Origin: Shewanella canadensis | GTDB lineage: Bacteria; Pseudomonadota; Gammaproteobacteria; Enterobacterales; Shewanellaceae | Reading direction: 5' to 3' | Length of the DNA stretch: 64,000 bases | Assembly: GCF_003966225.1 (NCBI RefSeq) | Contig: NZ_RXNU01000006.1 | Coordinates: 248,001-312,000 of the forward strand | In this document: in pieces, positions 46,709 through 56,024 of the stretch | Layout: the number at the start of each line of letters is the position of its first letter | Position numbering within the stretch: the first letter of the stretch is position 1 | Made by a program: the position numbers and the translations under genes | Notes under the pieces: generated by a model | What the model was told of the DNA's origin: nothing | Seen by the model: only the letters and a program-made list of their open reading frames with translations | Database searches by the model: none

Positions 46709-47674
46709 TTAGCGCTGCAGCAGCTTGCCGGATGGATGGTTAGAGCCATGGATCTGGCTGTGGCAGTTCATGCAACTTTGCCCTGCATTAAAGGCATTAT
46801 TTGAATTGGCAAAAACGGCATTTGAAGCATGACCATCTGAGGCATGGCATTGTTGACACAGTTGAGGGGGCTTACTTATCAACATGCTTTCATTGACGCT
46901 GCCATGTGGGTTATGACAATTAGCGCAGTTATCACTTACCGGAGAATGCTCCCACAGTTTGGGGCCCCGTTTTTCGGCGTGACAGGAGTAGCAGTTCTCG
47001 TTAATACTCATCTGCTTAAGGTTCGAGTCACTTAAACTTCCATGGGGATTATGGCAATCACTGCAGACCATCTGTTGCCACTTCAAGGGATGGGCTGAGC
47101 GTTTCTGGATATCGGCTTTTTGTTGGGTGTGACATGAGCTGCAAACTTCGACTTCTCTCTTGCGGTCACGGATCGGATCTTTACCTGTATGAACTAAATG
47201 ACAACCGCTACAGCTAACATCGGCATTGTCATGGTGATTGCCACTCCATGCCATGCGTTGCTCATCATTATGGCAACTGAGGCAGACACTATTTTGTTTT
47301 TGAGCGGGGACGGGAGAGTTGGCTCCGAATGTGATCATGGGTTCTTTGCCGCCGCGATTGTGCTTGCCCAGAGGTCCGTGACAAGCTTCACATTGAAGAT
47401 CGGCCATGGGAGAGCCGCTAATGTCAGGATTTCCGTGAACACCATCAAACAGCGCCATCACCTCGCTACTCTTTCTGTGACACATAAGGCAAGAGTCTGC
47501 ACCCTTCGGGGAGTATTTCCCTTCGACAAACTTACTGTCGAGAATCGCTTCTACTTCGGCAGGGTCTCTATCATCCCATGGTGTGGCGAATGTATTGAAA
47601 CTTAATGTTGTTAAAGCTAATAAAAGAAAGACAACGACCTTTTGTTTGAATCGAGCTGATTCCATATTCATCAT
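46709..47674 (-). CDS. mtrD: MtrD, periplasmic decaheme cytochrome (MtrA paralogue)
   Basis: 321 residues if the ATG at 47674 is used; GTG at 47677 and ATGs at 47671 and 47665 are alternatives. Signal peptide to about residue 31 (FNTFATP). Ten CXXCH motifs. Strong collinearity with MtrA ([37 protein letters not shown]). It is the first gene of mtrDEF-omcA2 and is transcribed divergently from feoAB. Confidence 0.94.
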   Translation of the reverse strand: MMNMESARFKQKVVVFLLLALTTLSFNTFATPWDDRDPAEVEAILDSKFVEGKYSPKGADSCLMCHRKSSEVMALFDGVHGNPDISGSPMADLQCEACHGPLGKHNRGGKEPMITFGANSPVPAQKQNSVCLSCHNDEQRMAWSGNHHDNADVSCSGCHLVHTGKDPIRDRKREVEVCSSCHTQQKADIQKRSAHPLKWQQMVCSDCHNPHGSLSDSNLKQMSINENCYSCHAEKRGPKLWEHSPVSDNCANCHNPHGSVNESMLISKPPQLCQQCHASDGHASNAVFANSNNAFNAGQSCMNCHSQIHGSNHPSGKLLQR

Positions 47675-47826
47675 CACACATCCCGAGCGCTTAAAATGCT
47701 AATAATAGATACATTAGTAATTGCGTTAATTACTAATGTTGAATGGTAGAGCATTTTTGCTACAAGTGAGTAACATTTTTGTGCGATAACCCAGCTAAAG
47801 AGTGCTGATTTAGAAGGTAAAAATAA

Positions 47827-47848
47827 AAACGTGATCTTGATCACGTTT
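47827..47848. promoter_or_regulatory. CRP-like perfect palindrome upstream of mtrD
   Basis: AAACGTGATC TT GATCACGTTT is a perfect 10+10 inverted repeat. It matches the CRP consensus except for the symmetric change T-to-C and A-to-G at the outer core position. It lies 153 bp upstream of mtrD and 252 bp upstream of feoA. Confidence 0.6.
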
Positions 47849-47883
47849 GTCTGGTGTCAGTTTACCTACCATTTGCATGGTAG

Positions 47884-47898
47884 TGATAATCATTCTCA
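47884..47898. promoter_or_regulatory. Fur box between mtrD and feoA
   Basis: TGATAATCATTCTCA matches the 7-1-7 Fur core at 13 of 14 defined positions, the best Fur match in the window. A second, poorer match lies at about 47977-47991. It is placed where it could control both the mtrD operon and feoAB. Confidence 0.8.
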
Positions 47899-48007
47899 CG
47901 TATAATTGAGAACAAGAATGAATTGTTTTTAAAAGTGTATTAGTTGAGACTTTTGTCACATAATAGATAATACAATTGAAAACTATTCTCGTTTTCACTA
48001 CCAAACA

Positions 48008-48021
48008 TTGATCTAGGTAAA
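48008..48021 (+). promoter_or_regulatory. possible FNR/EtrA-like site upstream of feoA
   Basis: TTGATCTAGGTAAA has one perfect half site (TTGAT) and 3 of 5 in the second half of TTGAT-N4-ATCAA. The position is right for activation of feoA, and feo is FNR-activated in E. coli, but the match is weak. Confidence 0.35.
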
Positions 48022-48099
48022 GTTATTCTGGTTTTGCCTCCGTTAGAATTGATCCGAGTTTAAGAATTATTGAGACCTGTCGAAAGGTAATTGAGCATA

Positions 48100-48354
48100 A
48101 TGAAATTAAGCGATTTAAATCCCGGCGAACACGCCACTATTTCAGAGGTAGGCCAATTAAGTTTGCCTTCCGTTGTTAAACGCAAACTACTTTCTATGGG
48201 GATCACGCCAAACACCTCCTTCTTGATGATCCGAAAAGCGCCGATGGGCTCAGGGCTCGAACTCGATATCAGAGGAAGCAAGTTGTGTATGCGTCGTGAT
48301 TTAGCTGACGTAATTGATGTAGAAAGAGTAGAGGTGGAAAAAGCAGATGCCTAA
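48100..48354 (+). CDS. feoA: FeoA, ferrous iron transport accessory protein
   Basis: 84 residues from the ATG at 48100; a TTG at 48091 is better spaced from AAAGG and remains possible. SH3-like FeoA fold: LNPGEHATISEV and LLSMGITPNTSFLMIRKAPMG are the family pattern. It assists FeoB. Its stop overlaps the feoB start (ATGCCTAA), indicating translational coupling. Confidence 0.93.
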   Translation: MKLSDLNPGEHATISEVGQLSLPSVVKRKLLSMGITPNTSFLMIRKAPMGSGLELDIRGSKLCMRRDLADVIDVERVEVEKADA

Positions 48355-50641
48355 GCAATTTCATTGTGTGACCGTCGGTAACCCTAATGCGGGAAAATCG
48401 ACACTGTTTAATGCGCTGACCGGCGCTAACCAGCAAGTGGGTAACTGGTCTGGTGTAACCGTCGAAAAGAAAACAGGTTTATTTACGCTTAATGGCGCGG
48501 ATGTCTACCTTACCGATCTTCCGGGGATCTATGACCTTCTTCCGGCGGGCAGCAGCTGCGATTGTTCGTTAGATGAGCAAATTGCTCAACAGTACCTTGC
48601 CGAGCAACGAGTGGATGGCATCATCAACCTCGTCGATGCGACGAACATCGAAAGACATCTCTACTTAACTGTACAGCTTCGCGAACTTGGGATCCCAATG
48701 GTCGTGGTGCTCAATAAAATCGATGCCGCGAAGAAGCATGGTATTGAGGTTGATGCAGAACAGATGGCCCGTACATTAGGTTGCCCGGTTGTCAGTGTCT
48801 GTTCTCGCGATGAGGGCGACATCGAAAAAGTTAAAGCACAAGTAGTCGATCTGCTTGAGGGTAAAGTGTCTGAAGCCCCTTTAGTGCTGGACTATGATCC
48901 TCGCATTGAAACGGGTGTAAATTCATTATTGAGTAATGATGACAATCTAAGCCGCGGACGTGCCCTTGCCATGTTAGGTAACGGCTTAGGCTGTGGTAAG
49001 TGTAAAAACGGTCAAATGTTAGAAGAAGTTAACCAATGCTCCGAGTCTTTATCCAGTCAAGGAAAAGATATCGAGATCATGGTTGCGACAACCCGATTCG
49101 ATTTTGTTCAGAATGTTTACACTTCATCGGTAAACGCCAATGGCGCAGAAACCCTCAGTGATAAGTTGGATAAGGTCATCCTTCACCCCGTCGCTGGCGT
49201 GCCTGTCTTTTTGTTTGTGATGTATCTGATGTTTATGTTCAGCATCAATGTGGGTAGTTCATTTATCGATTTCTTCGATATGACGGCCGGTGCTATTTTT
49301 GTCGACCACTTAGGCGCTCTGATGTTAGGTATGGGGTCTCCCACCTGGTTAGTGACTATTATTGCCGGTGGTGTCGGACAAGGTATTCAAACTGTTGCGA
49401 CATTTATTCCTGTCATCGCAGCACTGTTCCTTGCGCTTTCGGTTCTGGAAGGGTCTGGGTATATGGCGCGTGCGGCGTTTGTTGTAGATGGCTTGATGCG
49501 CAGAATTGGCCTTCCCGGTAAAGCCTTCGTTCCTATGATTGTAGGCTTTGGCTGCTCGGTTCCTGCCATTATGGCAACCAGAACCTTAGGTAGTGAGCGT
49601 GAGCGTATTGTAACCGGCATGATGGCCCCCTTTATGTCATGTGGTGCTCGCCTGCCTGTTTACGCACTTTTCGCGGCCGCTTTCTTCCCAGAGTCTGGTC
49701 AGAACCTGGTATTCTTACTTTACATCATAGGTGTGTTAGCCGCCGTGGGAACAGGCTTATTACTTCGCTCGACTCTGTTACCGGGAAGTAGTAGTGCCGT
49801 TGTTATGGAGCTGCCTAGCTACGAGAAGCCAAAGTTCAAGACAGTGATGAACCGAACTGGCAAGCGTACCAAGAGCTTTATAATGGGCGCGGGTAAAACC
49901 ATTGTTATCGTTGTGACGCTATTGAACTTCGTCAATGCTATCGGTATCGACGGTTCATTTGGTCACGAAGATAGTTCTGAGTCAGTCTTGAGTGTCGCGA
50001 GTCAAAAGGTTACGCCTCTGTTTGCACCAATGGGTGTTGAGCAAGATAACTGGCCGGCAACCGTTGGTATCATTACCGGTATTTTCGCAAAAGAGGCCGT
50101 TGTCGGTACGTTAAACAGCTTATATAGCACGCCAAGTACGGGTGAAGAAGAGTTGGCGCCTTTGTCTGATACCTTCAGTGAAGCACTGGCTACGATTCCA
50201 GAGAACCTGTTTGGTATCGCTCTAGATGATCCGCTGTCAATCTCTGTTGGTGATGTATCATCGATAGAAGTGGCTTCTGAAGAGCTTGAAGTCGATACCT
50301 CTACTTTTAGTGCGCTACAAGCTGGTTTCTCTGGTGTGACAGCAGCCTTTGCATACTTGTTGTTTATCTTGTTATACACACCTTGTGTTGCCGCTATGGG
50401 AGCCCTGGTTGGTGAGTTTGGCGGACGCTGGGCTGCCTTCGCCGGAACCTGGACGTTTGGCTTAGCCTACGGAACGGCAACTATCTTCTATCAGGCTGCG
50501 ACCTTTAGCGCACATCCGCTACAGTCGAGCCTCTGGATTGGCTTCTTTGTAACCGCCTTAGTTGTTTTCTATGTGTGGTTAAAGCAAAAAGCAAAGCGTA
50601 GTCAGACGATCATTCCAGGTATAAAGATCATTACCGAATAA
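48347..50641 (+). CDS. feoB: FeoB, ferrous iron transporter
   Basis: 764 residues. N-terminal G-domain: G1 GNPNAGKST (11-19), G3 DLPGIYDL, G4 NKIDAA. A cytosolic CGKCKNGQ segment near 208-215 supplies extra cysteines. The C-terminal half has the Gate regions (for example PVIAALFLALSVLEGSGYMARAAF, GFGCSVPAIMATRTL). It imports Fe(II) across the inner membrane. No feoC follows. An intrinsic terminator ends the unit. Confidence 0.97.
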   Translation: MPKQFHCVTVGNPNAGKSTLFNALTGANQQVGNWSGVTVEKKTGLFTLNGADVYLTDLPGIYDLLPAGSSCDCSLDEQIAQQYLAEQRVDGIINLVDATNIERHLYLTVQLRELGIPMVVVLNKIDAAKKHGIEVDAEQMARTLGCPVVSVCSRDEGDIEKVKAQVVDLLEGKVSEAPLVLDYDPRIETGVNSLLSNDDNLSRGRALAMLGNGLGCGKCKNGQMLEEVNQCSESLSSQGKDIEIMVATTRFDFVQNVYTSSVNANGAETLSDKLDKVILHPVAGVPVFLFVMYLMFMFSINVGSSFIDFFDMTAGAIFVDHLGALMLGMGSPTWLVTIIAGGVGQGIQTVATFIPVIAALFLALSVLEGSGYMARAAFVVDGLMRRIGLPGKAFVPMIVGFGCSVPAIMATRTLGSERERIVTGMMAPFMSCGARLPVYALFAAAFFPESGQNLVFLLYIIGVLAAVGTGLLLRSTLLPGSSSAVVMELPSYEKPKFKTVMNRTGKRTKSFIMGAGKTIVIVVTLLNFVNAIGIDGSFGHEDSSESVLSVASQKVTPLFAPMGVEQDNWPATVGIITGIFAKEAVVGTLNSLYSTPSTGEEELAPLSDTFSEALATIPENLFGIALDDPLSISVGDVSSIEVASEELEVDTSTFSALQAGFSGVTAAFAYLLFILLYTPCVAAMGALVGEFGGRWAAFAGTWTFGLAYGTATIFYQAATFSAHPLQSSLWIGFFVTALVVFYVWLKQKAKRSQTIIPGIKIITE

Positions 50642-50662
50642 GCGTTAAGATGTTCATGGTTT

Positions 50663-50696
50663 AAAAAGCAGCGATTTTTCGCTGCTTTTTTGTTTT
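50663..50696 (+). terminator. terminator of feoAB
   Basis: AAAAGCAGCGA, loop TTTT, TCGCTGCTTTT, followed by a T-run. It lies 22 nt past the feoB stop. Confidence 0.88.
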
Positions 50697-50803
50697 ATCA
50701 TGTTTTGTTTGTTATTTTTATACATCAGCCGTTGTATCTCGCCCTGAGATATAGGATCATCTTTTTAATTACATCAATATCATCGTTCTTTAAGAGGAAT
50801 CAC

Positions 50804-52474
50804 ATGAGTCATGTGGACAGCGAAGTTCGTCCAAGTAACTTCATTCGTAACATCATAGATGAAGATCTTGAAAGCGGTAAACACACAAGTGTACATACCC
50901 GTTTTCCACCAGAGCCAAATGGCTATCTTCATATTGGTCACGCTAAATCTATCTGCCTGAATTTTGGTATAGCGCAAGATTATAAAGGCCTATGTAATTT
51001 ACGTTTCGATGATACCAATCCTGAAAAGGAAGATATCGATTATGTACATTCGATTCAAGATGATGTGAAGTGGCTGGGTTTTCAGTGGGATGGTGAGATC
51101 CGTTATTCATCGAACTACTTCGACAAGCTACATCAATATGCCATTGAGTTGATCGATAAAGGGTTAGCGTACGTCTGTTTCCTCAATAGCGAAGAGACCC
51201 GCGAATACCGTGGCACACTAAAAGAGCCTGGTAAGAACAGCCCTTATCGTGAAACTTCAGTTCAGGAAAATCTTGAGCTGTTTGAAAAAATGCGTAACGG
51301 TGAGTTCAAAGAGGGTGAGTGTGCACTTAGGGCCAAAATTGATATGGCTTCTTCTTTTATGTGCATGCGCGATCCTGTTATTTATCGTATTCGTTTTGCT
51401 CACCATCACCAGAGTGGTGATAAATGGTGCATCTATCCGATGTACGATTTTACCCATTGTATCTCTGATGCGATTGAAAACATCAGTCATTCATTGTGTA
51501 CATTAGAATTTCAGGACAATCGCCGTCTTTATGATTGGGTACTCGATCAGCTGGATGATTTTAAAGCGCCGAACAGAACCCGTCAGTATGAATTCTCCAG
51601 ACTGAATTTAGAATACACCCTGATGTCAAAGCGTAAGCTTAACGACCTTGTGGTTAGTGACGTCGTTCATGGTTGGGATGACCCGCGTATGCCAACTATT
51701 GCAGGCCTGCGTCGCCGTGGTTATACCGCAGCTTCAATTCGTGAGTTTTGTAAGCGCATTGGTGTGACCAAGCAAGAGAACATGATCGAAGTCGGCATGT
51801 TAGATGCGTGTATTCGTGAAGAGCTTAATGAGCATGCACCGCGTGCTATGGCAGTCATTAATCCAGTTAAAGTGATTATTGAAAACTACCCTCAAGGGCA
51901 GATTGAAACCATCAATGCTCCTGTTCATCCAAACAATGAAGAGATGGGTAAACGTGAGTTGGCATTTGGTCGTGAACTGTTTATCGATGCCGCTGATTTC
52001 CGTGAAGAAGCAAATAAAAAGTACAAGCGTCTGGTACAAGGTAAGGAAGTTCGTCTTCGTAACGCCTATGTGATTAAAGCCGAGCGATGCGACAAGGATG
52101 CTGAGGGTAATATTACCACCATATATTGTACTTATGACGATGAGACTCTGGGCAAAAACCCGAGTGATGGACGTAAAGTCAAAGGCGTTATTCACTGGGT
52201 AGAATCCAGCACGGCAAAGCCGGCTGAATTCCGTCTCTATGATCGTCTATTTACCGATGCGAACCCTGCTGCAGCTGAAACTATAGCTGAAGTATTGAAT
52301 CCTGACTCATTAGTTGTGACTCATGGATTAGTCGAAGCGGGTCTTATTACTGCCGAAGCTGAAAAGGCTTATCAGTTTGAGCGTGAAGGCTATTTCTGTG
52401 CAGATAACAAAGATTCTACGCCAGAGAATTTGGTCTTTAACCTGACTGTAGCGCTAAGAGATTCATCTCAGTAA
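50804..52474 (+). CDS. glnS: glutaminyl-tRNA synthetase
   Basis: 556 residues from the ATG at 50804 (GAGGA five bases ahead); the longer in-frame reading has no support. Class I signature [15 protein letters not shown] and the KMSKS-like LMSKRKL are present, with an anticodon-binding beta-barrel C-terminal half. It charges tRNA-Gln. Monocistronic between two terminators. Confidence 0.97.
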   Translation: MSHVDSEVRPSNFIRNIIDEDLESGKHTSVHTRFPPEPNGYLHIGHAKSICLNFGIAQDYKGLCNLRFDDTNPEKEDIDYVHSIQDDVKWLGFQWDGEIRYSSNYFDKLHQYAIELIDKGLAYVCFLNSEETREYRGTLKEPGKNSPYRETSVQENLELFEKMRNGEFKEGECALRAKIDMASSFMCMRDPVIYRIRFAHHHQSGDKWCIYPMYDFTHCISDAIENISHSLCTLEFQDNRRLYDWVLDQLDDFKAPNRTRQYEFSRLNLEYTLMSKRKLNDLVVSDVVHGWDDPRMPTIAGLRRRGYTAASIREFCKRIGVTKQENMIEVGMLDACIREELNEHAPRAMAVINPVKVIIENYPQGQIETINAPVHPNNEEMGKRELAFGRELFIDAADFREEANKKYKRLVQGKEVRLRNAYVIKAERCDKDAEGNITTIYCTYDDETLGKNPSDGRKVKGVIHWVESSTAKPAEFRLYDRLFTDANPAAAETIAEVLNPDSLVVTHGLVEAGLITAEAEKAYQFEREGYFCADNKDSTPENLVFNLTVALRDSSQ

Positions 52475-52504
52475 TTATATCGTGATATAAAACATTTCCA
52501 GATT

Positions 52505-52541
52505 AAAAAGGCTTTAGGGGGAGATCCTAAAGCCTTTTTTG
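52505..52541 (+). terminator. terminator of glnS
   Basis: AAAAAGGCTTTAGG and CCTAAAGCCTTTTTT arms around a seven-base loop, 30 nt past the stop. Confidence 0.88.
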
Positions 52542-52550
52542 TTCTGATAG

Positions 52551-52676
52551 TTTCTAGTTTCTAGTTTCTAGTTTCTAGTTTCTAGTTTCTAGTTTCTAGT
52601 TTCTAGTTTCTAGTTTCTAGTTTCTAGTTTCTAGTTTCTAGTTTCTAGTTCCTAGATTCTAGATTCTAGATTCTAG
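52551..52676. repeat. heptamer tandem repeat, TTTCTAG x14 plus 4 variants
   Basis: Fourteen perfect copies of TTTCTAG (52551-52648), then TTCCTAG and three ATTCTAG units: eighteen heptamers, 126 bp, with no interruptions. It lies between convergent glnS and the Yip1 gene; the Yip1 stop codon TAG begins two bases beyond the tract. Confidence 0.97.
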
Positions 52677-52680
52677 GATC

Positions 52681-53277
52681 CTATTGATACATAGGTCCAA
52701 ATCCAAAACTCCACAGAATAACGCTCGATGCCATCAGCGCTACCAGTAGTACTAAACCTGCAGTGACTACCGAACTGGCGTAGATAAACCCTTTCTCTTC
52801 AGGAATGTTCATAATGATAGGCACGCCCGTATAAAGTAGGTAGACGGAATAGGCTAACCCTATTAAACCTACGACCATCATAAACCAGAGTGCAGGGTAC
52901 AAAGATGCGAGCCCCACCATAAATAGCGGTGTTGCTGTATAGGCCGCAAGTTCAAGAGCTTGGGTATAGCTGGGTTTAGCATCGAAAGTTTTGGCCATCC
53001 AGAATGCGAGGTACGCTAAGGCAAAAACGCCGGCAATTAAGCCGAAATACATGCCCGCAGACATGAGTAATGCACTCTGTTGGGTTAGAAATAGCGGTTC
53101 ACCTACCCCTAGGTTCCAACCAATCTGGGTGGCGGCGATAAATGTGCAGATCACTGGAATGAGTGCAACCAGTAAGACATGGCTAAGACTACTTTTTAGT
53201 GCTTCATGGCTTTTTTCAATGGTATGCCATTCTTGTTTAGGATGAGTGTATAGCCCCATTAAGTGATTTAATATCAT
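52681..53277 (-). CDS. Yip1-family membrane protein
   Basis: 198 residues with five TM helices. The hydrophilic N-terminus ends in HPKQEWHTIEKS, the pattern typical of bacterial Yip1/DUF1282 proteins (P-x-x-x-W-x-x-I). Function unknown in bacteria. Its TAG stop abuts the heptamer repeat. Confidence 0.85.
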   Translation of the reverse strand: MILNHLMGLYTHPKQEWHTIEKSHEALKSSLSHVLLVALIPVICTFIAATQIGWNLGVGEPLFLTQQSALLMSAGMYFGLIAGVFALAYLAFWMAKTFDAKPSYTQALELAAYTATPLFMVGLASLYPALWFMMVVGLIGLAYSVYLLYTGVPIIMNIPEEKGFIYASSVVTAGLVLLVALMASSVILWSFGFGPMYQ

Positions 53278-53667
53278 TATAATTATCCTTGTTCAGCTGT
53301 AACTTATGCTCGCCAAACTTCAGACGAACCTATATGCCTTTTGGCCTATTTCCCAAAGACCTTTCGGCTCACGATACCCAATGCATACTCAGTCGGTTTA
53401 AAAATACGTCAGGCGTATGTTTATTTATTGAACATAAACGGCTAAGAGTCAAGTTACCATTGATTTTGATTTTATTTATGGTAGGAGATTTTGTTTGTGG
53501 TAGGAAGTCGCCGGGCAAAGCTGATAAAATATGTAGCGGGCTTTGTACTGAGTTTACGCCGTATGGCGAAAATGGATTAGTTGCTTCTTCAATATTAATT
53601 GCTTCTTCAGTATGAACCGAGCCTCACGGTCAATAGTATTGGTTGAAATTAACGATTAGAGAGAGAT
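53278..53667. other. intergenic region between Yip1 gene and miaE
   Basis: About 390 bp. An open frame at 53289-53615 begins with TTG, has no ribosome site and shows no recognisable protein pattern, so I regard it as chance. It presumably holds divergent promoters. Confidence 0.45.
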
Positions 53668-54444
53668 ATGCAGCAGTTATTAGCCCCGATAGATGCTTTT
53701 TTAAAGTGTGCGACTCCCGATAGTTGGATTCAAGAAGCGATAAAGCCAGAGAATCTTGCCACGTTACTTATCGATCATTGTAATTGTGAGCTTAAGGCTG
53801 CTCAAACGGGGATGTTTTTCGTGCGTAAATATGCTCTGGACAGAGAGAGTGGACTGCAGATGCTTGACTGGGCAAAGCCCTATGAGCAATTTGTTTATTG
53901 TAAAGAGCGAGATATCACTGAATTTTTAAATCGCGATAGCAAGAAAAATGACTTCACGGGTGGATTTACCGCTAAAAATGGTTTCGAACACGGGCCCGTA
54001 TTGATCGCAAAAATGGTGCGATTAATAAAAGAGGAGTTTCACCATTTTGAGCAGGTATTGGAGATCATGCATGAAAGGGAGATCCCCTATCAAAACATGA
54101 GAGCGGGCCGCTATGCTAAGGGGATGATGAAAATGGTTCGCACCCATGAGCCCGCCGCATTAATCGATAAATTGATCATAGGTGCATTTATCGAGGCGCG
54201 CTCATGTGAGCGATTTGCAAAGTTGGCGCCCCATTTAGACGACGTGTTGAACAAATTTTATGTGTCACTGTTACGCTCTGAGGCGAGACACTATCAAGAC
54301 TACCTGCAACTGGCTGGGACTTTTGCCGGTGGAGATATCAGTGATCGTATCGAGATTATTGCAGAGGGCGAGGCTCATCTAATCTCTTCAATTGATGATG
54401 AGTTTAACTTTCATAGCGGCGTTCCGGCCTTGGCGGGTGCTTAA
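53668..54444 (+). CDS. miaE: MiaE, tRNA 2-methylthio-N6-isopentenyladenosine hydroxylase
   Basis: 258 residues of the ferritin-like di-iron fold: ligand helices LIDHCNCELKAAQTG, EEFHHFEQVLEIM (E-x2-H) and IEARSCERF with SEARHYQDYL (E-x2-H). It hydroxylates the isopentenyl group of ms2i6A at tRNA position 37, using O2. AGAGAGAG precedes the start. Confidence 0.93.
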   Translation: MQQLLAPIDAFLKCATPDSWIQEAIKPENLATLLIDHCNCELKAAQTGMFFVRKYALDRESGLQMLDWAKPYEQFVYCKERDITEFLNRDSKKNDFTGGFTAKNGFEHGPVLIAKMVRLIKEEFHHFEQVLEIMHEREIPYQNMRAGRYAKGMMKMVRTHEPAALIDKLIIGAFIEARSCERFAKLAPHLDDVLNKFYVSLLRSEARHYQDYLQLAGTFAGGDISDRIEIIAEGEAHLISSIDDEFNFHSGVPALAGA

Positions 54445-54475
54445 CCTGAGATAATGGACTGAAACTTCAATAGGG

Positions 54476-55204
54476 CTATTTCTCGAAAGGAATCGCAGTT
54501 AGATCTAATTTATCTGCAGATACGCTTAATACACTGGCTTGTTCATACCAATCACCAACGACGATACGTTTGAGTGTGATTCCTGAGCTCGATTTCATCT
54601 CGTGTATATCGGGTCTGTGAGTGTGTCCGTGGATCATCTGTACCGTCTGTGTGCTATCCAGAAGCGCTGCTACCGCATCTAGCTCGACATCCATGATAGA
54701 AACACTCTTTTGCATATTGCTTTTAGTACTTTTACTTCTGATATTGCGAGCAATATTTTGTCTGGTGTTACGGGGGAGGTGAGCATAGATCCATTTTGCC
54801 AGCTTGAGGTTTCTGAATCGTCTGAACCTTTGATAGGCCCTATCTAAGGTACATAGGCTATCACCATGGAGAATAACCGTTGGCACGCCGTACAGGTCGA
54901 TACAATAGATTTCCGGCAACAAGGTTATACCGGCTTTTTTTGCGTAATCTTGGCCGAGAAGGAAGTCGCGATTTCCATGAATGTAGTAGACGGGCATACG
55001 CTTGGATAAGCGATATAGCTTTTTAGCTAAATTGATAGCGAAAGGTTCGGCCAAATCATCACCAATCCAGACTTCGAACAGGTCGCCTAAAATGTAGAGG
55101 GCTTGAACGTCATCAAGTTGGCTATCGAGAAAATCGTTAAATGCACGAGTAATATCAGGGCGATCAGCACTTAAGTGCAGATCGCCAATAAAAAGTGTTC
55201 GCAT
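54476..55204 (-). CDS. lpxH: UDP-2,3-diacylglucosamine pyrophosphohydrolase LpxH
   Basis: 242 residues. Calcineurin-type metal site: D8 and H10 (GDLHLS), D41 (GDLFEVW), N78 (HGNRD), HGDSL, GHTHRPDIH. It makes lipid X in lipid A synthesis. It follows ppiB on the same strand with a 9-bp gap, so the two are probably one operon. Confidence 0.95.
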   Translation of the reverse strand: MRTLFIGDLHLSADRPDITRAFNDFLDSQLDDVQALYILGDLFEVWIGDDLAEPFAINLAKKLYRLSKRMPVYYIHGNRDFLLGQDYAKKAGITLLPEIYCIDLYGVPTVILHGDSLCTLDRAYQRFRRFRNLKLAKWIYAHLPRNTRQNIARNIRSKSTKSNMQKSVSIMDVELDAVAALLDSTQTVQMIHGHTHRPDIHEMKSSSGITLKRIVVGDWYEQASVLSVSADKLDLTAIPFEK

Positions 55205-55213
55205 TAAACTGAC

Positions 55214-55708
55214 TTATTCAGCAATGGTTACTTTTTCAATGATAACCGCTTCAAGAGGAACATCTTGATGCATACCACGGTTGCCAGTGCTTACAGCCTT
55301 GATCTTATTAACCACATCCATGCCTGCTGACACTTTAGCGAATACACAGTAACCCCAGCCTTGAGCCGATTCAGATTTGAAATCGAGGAAAGTGTTGTCG
55401 TTGATGTTAATAAAGAACTGAGCCGTAGCCGAATGTGGATCTGAGGTTCTCGCCATTGCAACAGTACCAGTCACATTAGAAAGGCCATTACTCGCTTCGT
55501 TCTTGATGGTTTCATTGCAACGCTTTTGAGCCATATCTTCAGTGAAACCGCCGCCTTGAACCATGAAACCGTCGATTACACGATGAAATACAGTACCGTC
55601 GTAAAAGCCATCTTTTACGTAATTGATAAAGTTTTCAGCAGTAATTGGTGCCTTTTCTGTTTCCAGTTCAAGAGTTATGTCACCGTGGTTGGTGTGAAGA
55701 GTGATCAT
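55214..55708 (-). CDS. ppiB: cyclophilin-type peptidyl-prolyl isomerase PpiB
   Basis: 164 residues from the ATG at 55708, the length of E. coli PpiB; the frame extends upstream but without a start of its own. [16 protein letters not shown] holds the catalytic Arg; [18 protein letters not shown] and the TW-equivalent region follow. Cytoplasmic (no signal peptide). First gene of ppiB-lpxH. Confidence 0.95.
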   Translation of the reverse strand: MITLHTNHGDITLELETEKAPITAENFINYVKDGFYDGTVFHRVIDGFMVQGGGFTEDMAQKRCNETIKNEASNGLSNVTGTVAMARTSDPHSATAQFFININDNTFLDFKSESAQGWGYCVFAKVSAGMDVVNKIKAVSTGNRGMHQDVPLEAVIIEKVTIAE

Positions 55709-55949
55709 GTTTTGATTCTCAGTAAGTTTAGCAATAATAAATTGTGGTTGGATTCTAACGCAATTGCCATATTGCATAAAGAGCCAGACACAATTATGAG
55801 CCTGAAAATGCCACCGAACTGTCATTAATCTCGACGGTAGCGGCTCTATTTTGTCTGTTTAACTAAATCAGCGCTCAATCATTCACATCTGGCTAAAACT
55901 GTTGGAAGCAATACTTTGCAATGATAGACTTACCGGCTAATTTAATTGT

Positions 55950-56005
55950 TATACCCAAACAACCTCGAAATGCAGGATTCAGCATTTTGAAGTGGCTTGG
56001 GTATA
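55950..56005 (+). repeat. 56-bp imperfect palindrome in the cysS leader
   Basis: TATACCCAA...TTGGGTATA outer arms with further pairing inward; 20 of 25 bases per arm match, around a short AGGATTC centre. It would form a long stem in the transcript, ending 19 bases before the cysS start codon. I recall similar sequences being dispersed in Vibrio and Shewanella genomes, but cannot check. Confidence 0.75.
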
Positions 56006-56024
56006 TTTGCTGAAGAGAATATCG

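Noticed and set aside
52551..52676. Heptamer tract considered as CRISPR or a replication iteron
   Set aside because: No spacers, no cas genes and no replication gene nearby; a simple 7-bp satellite explains it.
53289..53615. 108-codon plus-strand frame before miaE
   Set aside because: TTG start, no ribosome site, no domain pattern and atypical composition; probably chance.
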